From positions 1 through 33,832 of the forward strand of contig CAMCZZ010000026.1 in the NCBI GenBank assembly GCA_945888375.1: a stretch of DNA of 33,832 bases, read 5' to 3'. Numbering within the stretch: position 1 is the first letter of the stretch; each line of letters starts with the position of its first letter. Shown piece by piece: positions 1 through 7,900 of the stretch. The position numbers were made by a program, and so were the translations under genes. The notes under the pieces are model-generated. The model was not told where the DNA came from. It worked only from the letters and a program-made list of their open reading frames with translations, and ran no database searches. Origin of the DNA: Akkermansia muciniphila. GTDB taxonomy: Bacteria > Verrucomicrobiota > Verrucomicrobiia > Opitutales > Opitutaceae.

Positions 1-36
1 TCTTTGCGGCTTATGCTCGGTCTTCTTCGGCTTCAT
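1..36 (-). CDS. Possible start of a gene leaving the window
   Basis: Reading the minus strand from an ATG at 36 gives 12 uninterrupted codons, MKPKKTEHKPQR, running off the left edge. The lysine-rich start is typical of a DNA- or RNA-binding protein, but nothing can be assigned from 12 residues. A 10-bp inverted repeat (39-48 / 74-83) lies directly upstream. It could equally be a chance open frame. Confidence 0.25.
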   Translation of the reverse strand, partial: MKPKKTEHKPQR

Positions 37-38
37 CA

Positions 39-83
39 ATTTTCCCGGTTTACTTGTGTCGAATTCACAGTTTCCGGGAAAAT
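39..83. promoter_or_regulatory. Inverted repeat upstream of the left-edge gene
   Basis: ATTTTCCCGG at 39-48 is repeated as its exact reverse complement at 74-83, with a 25-base spacer. It sits immediately upstream of the possible minus-strand start at 36. It could be an operator or an mRNA leader hairpin. The function is inferred from position only. Confidence 0.4.
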
Positions 84-251
84 CAAACAGCATAAATTAA
101 AGTCAATATATTATTAATCAATAGCTTGTGGAAATTTCAGCGCCGACTAATTAACAGGAAGAACCAAAGAAGACACGGGCGTCACAGCAGAATTTGACCC
201 GCTTGTTCATAGACTAAAACCGACATTGTGACCAAGGCGGGTTTTGGGCCG
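84..251. other. Intergenic region, nothing firm
   Basis: AT-rich stretch downstream of the lyase gene that ends at 252. A loose inverted repeat (ACCCGCTTG at 197-205 against CAAGGCGGGT at 233-242, one bulge) is present but has no T-run, so it is not called as a terminator. No open frame here looks real. Confidence 0.3.
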
Positions 252-2201
252 CTATTTAAGCCCGGAGAATTTGAGTTCCACGGTGTTTTCAAGCTTATCA
301 GAAATGATTTTAAACCGGAGGCGGGCGAGCTTTTTACCCCAGGATACTTCCACCGTCTTGTCGTTCACATCAAAGGGCTCAAACGATGCTTCCACTACGG
401 CGGGATCATACTGCACTTCAATCGCCGAGTCCTCATTGCGTAGCTCTATGACACCGGGGCTCTTTTGTGTCATTTCGCAAGCGGTTAGGAAATTGAGATA
501 CGAGTTGGTTTTGAACTCGGTTAAGACGTAGGTATCGCGCAAGAGCAGATACAGCCCGCGCTCGAGAATCAGGGTGCGCTGCCACGACGCGACCGCCGCA
601 GCCGCCGGATAGGCCCCCGCTAGGTCCAAGGAAAACCGCACCCGCTGCGCATCGCCTTGCAGTTGGGTCTGCTTCGCCCGAAACTGTTCGCCCGGGGCCT
701 GCTCTACGCCATTGATATTCGGAACATTGTGGTAATCGGAGCGCGTTGGCCAAAACGTATACCTCAAGTTGCCGAAGGAATGCTTGGTGTAGTAGAGCTT
801 GCCCGCATCAATCAAGAAGGGCTTGTTATCACGGAAAAGTAGAAAGTTGCCGATGTCATTATGATTATGGCTCTCGTTATTATGGCCGCCTTTGGCGACA
901 AAATAGAGGCCACGGTGGGTCTCAGCGCTGTCCCGTCCGCCGCCTATCTGGTTATCCGCAAACCAGAAATGGCTCTGTAAAGGTTCCCACGGAGTAAATG
1001 CCGTAATCCTTCCGTTGCCTACATAGGAACTTCTCCGGGCCAGAAAAGAAGCGAAGCCCATCATCTTTTGATCACCGGCGACCTCGCCCCAGCGAAATAC
1101 TAACTCGGGGTCGAAGTAGTTCTTCGCCGCCGCATCCGCGAAATTGACGTAGTAATCGTCCCCGATGTAAGCGTTATAGGCGTATTTGCCGAGGTTTTTA
1201 ATCAACTCGTTCTGAAACACATCCACTTTGCCATTGGTCGCCAGGTATAGGTTATCCAGCGCGGAAAAAACCTTGGCCCCTGCCACTTTCCAATAACTCG
1301 GCCCCTCATCGCACCAACCATCGGACTTTACATAGTTGAGATATTTATCGATGGAACGCATCGCCTTGTGGGCAATCTTTGCCCGCCGACCGGCATCCTT
1401 CTCCATAAGGAGCGCGGCTTGCAGCACATTGCAGTTGATCCACGGGTTCCAGTTATTGACAAATTTGTCGTGAAAGCCAAACCACCAGAAATCGTTCCGC
1501 TCAAGGTAGGGCGCAAACACCCTTCGATTCATCTCCACTTCGATTCTTTCCGCGATGATGGGATTCAATGCATCGAACTGGGCCTTGAAGAGAAAGTATA
1601 TCCGGGATAGTTTTATCGCTTTCTCGGAAACGAATAAATCAATAATAGGTTCGTTGATGTCCGGAAGCGAGCCCTTGCGCTTTTGCACGTAAACGTGGGC
1701 GGATATTCCCCAGAAGGAGTTTTCACACATCGACCAAACACCGTTGAGAATCTGGGGTATGAAGCGTCCCTTGTTTTCGATCAACTCCGCTTCGACCAAT
1801 TGGTCGAGCGCCCGGACTCGTTCGAAAGCAATATCCTCCATGGCGTTTCGGTCGCCGACCGCATCAAACGCCAGGTAGCCGCTCGCAGGTTCCGCCGGCC
1901 AGGTGTAGCCCAACTGTTTCTCTCCCTTGGCAATAATACCGGCAATCTGCTTCTCGGTATAGCGTTGGGCATACGCCGGCGATGGATAGATCGGATCTCG
2001 ATACCAGGTGGCGGGCGATTGAAGGTGCTCCTGCAAAAAGGCTTCGGAATAGTTTGGAGCAATTATATTTCGCATGGTCGCACGTGAGTCAGTGGAATCT
2101 GTTGTCTTACCGTTTCCTTCCATCGGCAAGCCGCAAGCGGCAAGGGTGGCCAGTAAGGTGATGTTTCGTAGACGGAATTTTTTATGGAGGGAGTGTAACA
2201 T
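252..2201 (-). CDS. Heparinase II/III-type polysaccharide lyase, lipoprotein
   Basis: A 649-residue protein expected to cleave uronic-acid polysaccharides by beta-elimination outside the cytoplasm. The N-terminus has basic residues, a short hydrophobic stretch and the lipobox LAAC with Cys23, so it is probably lipid-anchored. Residues ~100-370 look like the alpha/alpha-toroid part (NNWNPWINCN near 250, CDEGPSYW near 297-304). Residues ~430-640 match the heparinase II/III-like beta-sandwich, with GGHNNESHNHND (His440, His445, His447), a Tyr pair at 470-471 and DYHN at 489-492. These are the kind of His/Tyr/Glu residues used by PL12/PL21-type enzymes. The substrate cannot be read from sequence. 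It is the last gene of the minus-strand operon, 23 bp after the GH43-like gene. No Shine-Dalgarno is seen. The ATG choice is supported by the signal sequence. Confidence 0.85.
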   Translation of the reverse strand: MLHSLHKKFRLRNITLLATLAACGLPMEGNGKTTDSTDSRATMRNIIAPNYSEAFLQEHLQSPATWYRDPIYPSPAYAQRYTEKQIAGIIAKGEKQLGYTWPAEPASGYLAFDAVGDRNAMEDIAFERVRALDQLVEAELIENKGRFIPQILNGVWSMCENSFWGISAHVYVQKRKGSLPDINEPIIDLFVSEKAIKLSRIYFLFKAQFDALNPIIAERIEVEMNRRVFAPYLERNDFWWFGFHDKFVNNWNPWINCNVLQAALLMEKDAGRRAKIAHKAMRSIDKYLNYVKSDGWCDEGPSYWKVAGAKVFSALDNLYLATNGKVDVFQNELIKNLGKYAYNAYIGDDYYVNFADAAAKNYFDPELVFRWGEVAGDQKMMGFASFLARRSSYVGNGRITAFTPWEPLQSHFWFADNQIGGGRDSAETHRGLYFVAKGGHNNESHNHNDIGNFLLFRDNKPFLIDAGKLYYTKHSFGNLRYTFWPTRSDYHNVPNINGVEQAPGEQFRAKQTQLQGDAQRVRFSLDLAGAYPAAAAVASWQRTLILERGLYLLLRDTYVLTEFKTNSYLNFLTACEMTQKSPGVIELRNEDSAIEVQYDPAVVEASFEPFDVNDKTVEVSWGKKLARLRFKIISDKLENTVELKFSGLK

Positions 2202-2224
2202 AATATTATTATGAATTTTTATAT

Positions 2225-3790
2225 CTAGGATGTGACTTTGAACCAGTCAAAATCTACTTGGCCGCGTTTCGCATCCGCGTTATAGGTGAAAAGGGCAATG
2301 CTGTGGGATTCAAACCACTCGGTGCGAAAAACGACATCGGCCATGAGTTGCACGAAGTTTTCCCCGTCAAAGCTGTAATACAGTGCGCCAACGCCGTGAT
2401 TGGCGGTTCCCCGCAGATAGAGGTGTTTTTGGCCGCTCACCTCGGGTCCTGCACGCTTTACCAATGTCCCTTCGGATTTGGAGTAAACCGCCAGCGAACG
2501 TATTCCGTTCTCTTGGATCACGCCGATCCAAGCGTAACTTGTATTAAAATAACAGAGTCCGGCGCGCTGGCCATCTTCCATTTTGCTAATATCAACCAAC
2601 GTCGTCCCGGTGCATGAATTGCCCACGGTGAGCTGACTCAATACATTTCGAGCAAACAGGATGGAGTCCTCCTCGGCGGGAACCTTTTGATGCAGCCCGT
2701 CTTCTCCGGCGCGCTTCTCCAGGGTATCCGCTTTTAGACGCAAATAGCCTGGGCGTTCGGCAAGCGACCAGAGGGCCGAAGCGGGGTTATGGTTCCATCG
2801 CCACGCCAAGTTGAGGGACTCGCTGTTGAAGTCGTCGAGCTCATCTAAGACTGGGTTTCGCGGCGGAGATTGTCCGAAAGGCAGGGCACAGCGGCCAACT
2901 AAAGTCCCCGGCTCATTTTCCGAATCCACTTTTCCGATCCACGGCCACTCATTACTCCAACCTGCTGGTTCCAAGAAAGGAACTCTGCCATAACCGGCAA
3001 AACCCACGTGGTGGATAAACCAGCAGCTCCCGTCCGGGAGCTCCGCCCAGCCGCCTCCCCCCGGCGAACAGCCTTCGCCACCGGCAGTTAAGATCCTTCG
3101 TTCTTCAAAGGGGCCGTAGATGTTTTTTGAGCGGTAAACGTATTCTCCTCTAATGTCGTGCTGGCCATGCCCCATGCCAAAAATGTAATAATATCCATAT
3201 CGTTTTAATATCAGGGGATTGTGGACGCTCGGATAGGTTTCCTTGATGGTAAAGCCTTCATCGAGGATATGCATTCCGTCGGAACTCATCTTATGGATCA
3301 CCAAGGGAGAAGGTCCGAATCCGCTATGGATCAGGTAAGCCTGGCCATCATCGTCCCAAAATGGGCAGGGGTCCTCCCAGTGATGCGCTTTATGAATCAA
3401 TCGCACCGGCTCCCATGGGCCTTTTATGTCCGACGCGGTGCTGGCAAAAAGCCCATCGACGGAATTCCCGCAGTGCATGATGAATTTACCATCGTGGTAG
3501 GCCAGAGATGGCGCCCAGCTTCCCTGTTGATAGCCTTGTCCGGGGTGGTTATATTTTTCATCATAATCGAGGGATGAATAGATGCGGGCGATGATTTTCC
3601 AATTCACCAGGTCCCGTGAATGGAGCACGGGCATGCCCATAAAATGATGGGATGCGGACACCATGTAAAAATCGTCCTCGTGCTGAAGGAAAAACGGATT
3701 GTTGTAGTCGGACCAGAGCACGGGGTTCAAATACGTGCCATCCGCTTGGGCACCCCAATCATTCGAATCCAGATGGGTAAAGAGTTTCAT
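2225..3790 (-). CDS. GH43_12-like five-bladed propeller protein with substituted catalytic residues
   Basis: A 521-residue protein resembling GH43 subfamily 12 arabinofuranosidases/xylosidases: an N-terminal beta-propeller (~15-310) with WAPSLAYHDGKF and EDPCPFWDDDG blocks, then a C-terminal concanavalin-like sandwich (~320-521). The pKa-modulating Asp140 is present. The usual DYPDP base motif reads DYNNP (Asn31), and the usual EGP acid motif before YKRxGYYYIF reads HNP (His190). It may therefore be inactive, use other residues, or have a different specificity. No signal peptide is seen, suggesting a cytoplasmic location. The ATG at 3790 is preferred. An in-frame TTG at 3868 would overlap the aldo/keto reductase gene and adds residues unlike the family. 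The gene lies 52 bp after that gene in the operon. Confidence 0.8.
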   Translation of the reverse strand: MKLFTHLDSNDWGAQADGTYLNPVLWSDYNNPFFLQHEDDFYMVSASHHFMGMPVLHSRDLVNWKIIARIYSSLDYDEKYNHPGQGYQQGSWAPSLAYHDGKFIMHCGNSVDGLFASTASDIKGPWEPVRLIHKAHHWEDPCPFWDDDGQAYLIHSGFGPSPLVIHKMSSDGMHILDEGFTIKETYPSVHNPLILKRYGYYYIFGMGHGQHDIRGEYVYRSKNIYGPFEERRILTAGGEGCSPGGGGWAELPDGSCWFIHHVGFAGYGRVPFLEPAGWSNEWPWIGKVDSENEPGTLVGRCALPFGQSPPRNPVLDELDDFNSESLNLAWRWNHNPASALWSLAERPGYLRLKADTLEKRAGEDGLHQKVPAEEDSILFARNVLSQLTVGNSCTGTTLVDISKMEDGQRAGLCYFNTSYAWIGVIQENGIRSLAVYSKSEGTLVKRAGPEVSGQKHLYLRGTANHGVGALYYSFDGENFVQLMADVVFRTEWFESHSIALFTYNADAKRGQVDFDWFKVTS

Positions 3791-3842
3791 ATTTTGGCTG
3801 ATGAACTGATGTAGCCGGGGTTGATAAGGTTGGGGATACGGC

Positions 3843-4850
3843 TTAGCGATGGCGGTTGGCGCCGCCAAATTCGGTTTGATAGAAGGGCGAGATGTGTTCG
3901 CCGGGCGCTACGATACGGTCGATGGCTGCGCTGTCTTGGGCGGTGATTTCTACATTGAGGGAGGCGAGGTAGGCCTCCAGTTGCTCAAGGGTGCGCGGGC
4001 CGATGATGGGGCTGGTCACGCCGGGCTGATTTATCACCCAAGCAGTGGCGAAGGCGGTGGGCGCAACACCCTTCGCCGCGGCGAGCGCGGTGACTTCGGC
4101 CGCTTTGGCGACGATGGTGTCGGTGAGGCGCAGCTTGTTGCGCCAGTTGGAGGTATCGGCGAGGCGCGTGCCGGCGGGCGCCGCTTGGCCGGAAGTGTAT
4201 TTGCCGGACAACATGCCGCCGGCCACCGGAGCAAAGGGCATGAGCGCGATGCTGTAGGTCTGCGCCATGGGAATGAGTTCCCGCTCAATACGACGATCCA
4301 GGATATTATAGGGCGGTTGTTCGCTCACGAAGCGGTTTAGACCCAGTTCTTTAGACGCCCAAAGAGCCTCGATGATTTTCCAGGAGGCGAAAAAACTGGT
4401 GCCGATGTAACGAACTTTCCCGGCTCGCACCAGGTCGTCGAGCGCGCGTAGGGACTCGTCGATGGCGCACTCGGTGCTGGGCCGGTGGAGTTGATAAAGG
4501 TCGATGTGATCGGTCTGCAAGCGGCGCAGGCTGGCCTCACACTCGGCGATGATGTGGCGGCGGGAAATACCCTGGGCGTTGGGATCGTTGTCATCCATCG
4601 TGCCCTGCACCTTGGTCGCGAGCACGATACGGGTGCGGCGGCCGTTGCGTTTCAGGGCCTCGCCCACCATCTCCTCACTGCGGCCGCGGGAATAGACATT
4701 GGCGGTGTCTATAAAATTGATGCCGGCATCGATCGCGCGGTCGATGATCGCGCAACTGGTGGTGAGGTCGGTCTGATTGCCAAAGTTCATCGTCCCGAGG
4801 CAAAGCGGGGAAACGAGGAGGCCGGTGCGGCCAAAGTTACGGTAGGTCAT
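3843..4850 (-). CDS. Aldo/keto reductase
   Basis: A 335-residue single-domain NAD(P)H-dependent oxidoreductase with the usual (alpha/beta)8-barrel features: GTMNFG near the start, FIDTANVYSRGRSEE with catalytic Asp48 and Tyr53, Lys80 in LATK, and His122 in LYQLHRPS. The C-terminal half has the typical GGMLSGKY and SPIIGPRTLEQL cofactor-side motifs. No signal peptide is present, so it acts in the cytoplasm. It lies in the operon between the esterase fusion gene (54 bp upstream) and the GH43-like gene. That setting suggests a role in processing a released sugar or its derivative, possibly reducing an aldehyde or oxidising a deoxyhexose, but the substrate is not determinable. Length is normal and no residues appear missing. 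Confidence 0.9.
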   Translation of the reverse strand: MTYRNFGRTGLLVSPLCLGTMNFGNQTDLTTSCAIIDRAIDAGINFIDTANVYSRGRSEEMVGEALKRNGRRTRIVLATKVQGTMDDNDPNAQGISRRHIIAECEASLRRLQTDHIDLYQLHRPSTECAIDESLRALDDLVRAGKVRYIGTSFFASWKIIEALWASKELGLNRFVSEQPPYNILDRRIERELIPMAQTYSIALMPFAPVAGGMLSGKYTSGQAAPAGTRLADTSNWRNKLRLTDTIVAKAAEVTALAAAKGVAPTAFATAWVINQPGVTSPIIGPRTLEQLEAYLASLNVEITAQDSAAIDRIVAPGEHISPFYQTEFGGANRHR

Positions 4851-4904
4851 GGGGAGTGCTTGAAAGGGGGGGAGTTTGAGTGGGGGGAGTGAAGAAGATG
4901 GGGA

Positions 4905-7900
4905 TCAACGCTTGCGGATGGGTTGCGGCGAAACGGCAAACGCCGATGGGACACGGAAACGGTATTCGTTTGCGCTGCTATCGGGGTGCGAGGGGAGGTT
5001 AAAATCTACCGCCCAGGTGCGGGTGGTCGCGTCGAACCGACTCTGCCAGCCTCCTTGTTTGGCATCGGGGCCGGGCAGCACGGGCACCCAGCGGCCCTCC
5101 CGCAAATGCTCCAAAGTCGGGTTGGCGTAGCCCGGAAGGTTTTCGATCAAAACGGGCACGAGACCCAGACCGCCGGAAACCCGGAAACGCACCGTCCCGG
5201 CCTCGGGGTGTCGGCGCAGGCGCACCGGATAGCGGTCGAGAACATCGGCTCCTTCCACGCTCAGTTCGAAGTCGTTGCCATGGGCTTCCCGGTGCACCGG
5301 TTTCCAGGTGTCGGCGGTCGCCTCGAGCGCCTCCGCGAAGGCGCGATCAGGTCCGTGGTAGCGGAGTTTTTTGGAAGGAAACATCACCCACTCAAGGTCC
5401 GCCTCTTGATAATCTCCCGCCAGCAGTTCGTCCACGCCGGGTGGCGGAGTGAGCTCGGCGAGGGTGGTCACGGGCGAGAAGGCTTCGTGGCCGAGAATGC
5501 TGAAGCTCGGTGTCGTCACCTCCTGCCCGCGGACCTTACCGTGCCAACGCCGCACGATCAGCCCGCGAGTGGCTTGGTCGTGCGCACAAGCGCCGACCTG
5601 GTCCGGTCGCAGGGGGTGGGTGTGATCGTTGTGGTCGGTGCCATGCAGGGAAATCCACGGCACAGGGCCGGGTAAGGGAAGTTGTCGGCGTTGCCAGCCG
5701 GCCGTCTCGCCGCGCGGCCATTCCTCGGTCAGGCCGTCGCGGGAGCCGATGGCGATGCGGTCCGAGATCGCGTAGTTGTAGCCGTCGGCCCCGAGCTGAA
5801 ACCAGGCTAGCCTGGAGAAACGGGTGGTCTTTAACACCTCGTGACGTATGCGGAAGAAGACCCGCAGGCAGTCGTCGCTCGCGGTCAGCGTGGCCTGGAT
5901 CCGGGACGCTATGGCGCCATCGGTGGTCACGGTGCGGTAGGTGACGGAGGAGAGATTTGGCATTTGCACGGCGTAGTGATCAAGGACGCGGTGCGTGGCG
6001 GTGGGTTGGCCGGCGACTTCATAGCGCAACCACGAACCGCCGCCGAGGTTGCCACTCCAGCCCCACTTTGGGGCATTGGTGCCGTGCGCGAGGAAGGGTC
6101 GCACATCGCAGATGTTGGCCCCGCCCGCCGCAGGGGATGGCCAGAAGGTCATGGATTCTTGCCAGCCACCGATGGCCGCCTGGCCCCAGTTTTGCTGGTT
6201 TCCCGGATAGCCCACGCAGGAGAGGTGCGAAACCGAGGCGGCGGGCATCCCCGCCCACCATGCGTAAATCTGGGAAAGCCCGAGGGTGACCTCGCCGTGC
6301 GGCGGCAGAGTCAGGACGAGAAAACGCCGCGCCCACGGACCCATGAAGCGATCCGCGACGTTGTCGTGCCAGTTTTTGGTCAGGGCCACCGGCAGGCCCA
6401 GCGGATTACCCGCCGAATCGGTCAGAAGGTTGGACATCCCGGGCATGGCGACCTCGCGGCTGGAGTCGAGCCACAGCCGCATGGAACGGGAGCGCGGCGA
6501 CGGATTTTTCAGGTCGAGCCGCAGGCGGACGAAGGCGTCGTTTACGCTCAAACGTTCGCGGGTGTTCGGTTGCGAGATGCGCACGCAACCAAGATCGGCA
6601 TCGCTTTCGGAGGGGAGGAGAAGGGCGTCTGGAAACGTCTGGCGAACCGTGACCGCAAGCGGGTGCCGCTCCTCCTCAATCACCTCGTGCCAGCGCTCCG
6701 GCGGCAGGCCCGAGAGCGGGACGAGGCGCAGGCCGGTGTTCAGTTCGGCCAGCGGATCGCGCCGAGTCGCTTCGGTGGCGACGACGATGCGGCGCCCATC
6801 GTCGGCCGCGCGCAAGGTGCCGCCGGCGGCGGGCAGGACCAGGAAGGCTTCACCCAGTAATGGGTTTTCCACTACAAGCGCACCCTCCGCAAGGGGGAGG
6901 CAGCGCCAGCCCGCCGGGAGGCCGAGGGAGATTTCCAGACTACCCCGGACGAGCGGCGCGAGCGGGCGGAAGTTCCAACGCAGGGTCAGCGAATCCGGCC
7001 AGGCCGCGATTTCCAATCCGCTGAAGATCGCATCCGCCTGGGGAGCGCCCTCCGCCATCCGGAGGGATTTTAGGAAACGGCGCTGAAAATACTGGCTGGC
7101 CTCGACGGCTTGCTGATCGGCCTGGCGGATCGGTCCGCCGACCACGGGGTAATCTTGCTCCGGGGTTTTGAGGGTGAGGCGCAAATCCCAGCCGGGCGTT
7201 TTCGGCAGCGGGGCGGGAACCTCCGCCAGCAAATCCGGGAGACTCGGCGAGCGGACCGGCGCGGAGAGCGCCTCGATGGCGAGCCGGTCTTGGGCGAAGC
7301 TGAGCCCGAAGCGGCTGGCGCGAAACGTGAGGGGCGAACGGTCTTCCTTGCCGATCGGCTGCATGCCCTCCTCGCGGTAGGCGAAGCAATAGTCGCCCGC
7401 GTTGGCGAACAACTCCGGCGGTATCCGGGACGCCGCCGGAGGCAACGCGGCGGGCCGCGACGGGGCGGAGGGGGCGCTGGCAGCCGGGGGTTTCGGTGTC
7501 GGCCAATCGGTGCGGTCCGAGCGAAAGGGCCGGGCGGGGAGAGCGGCTTGGTTGGTGAGATTGGCCTCGGGGAAATTTCGCCACGCATACCGCACGGCGA
7601 CGGGATGGCCGGCCCGCTCGGGGCGACGGACGCGCACGTCGCCGTCTCCATCCAAGGCGGCGGAGGCCGGCGTCCACAGGCCGTCGTCGGCGGCCAGTTC
7701 GAAGCCCCGCAACTCGCCGGCCGTCCGCAGCTCGCCGTCGCTACGGCGAGGACCATTGGGCGCGAAACGGAGGCGCGCGCCGAGTGCATCGAACGTTGCT
7801 TGGAGGAAGATCGGCCCGGAGGCGACCACGTTGCGTCCATAGACCTCGGACTCGGCCAGGAGCGCGAGGCGGCGCCCGACCGGTTCCTTGTCCGGGGGAT

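Noticed and set aside
2211-2221. ATGAATTTTTA also present near 11933-11943 on the other strand
   Set aside because: A short AT-rich match, one copy lying inside an operon gap. Chance is likely.
3791-3868. TTG start of the GH43-like gene
   Set aside because: It would overlap the aldo/keto reductase stop and add 26 residues not typical of the family. The ATG at 3790 starts right before the propeller.
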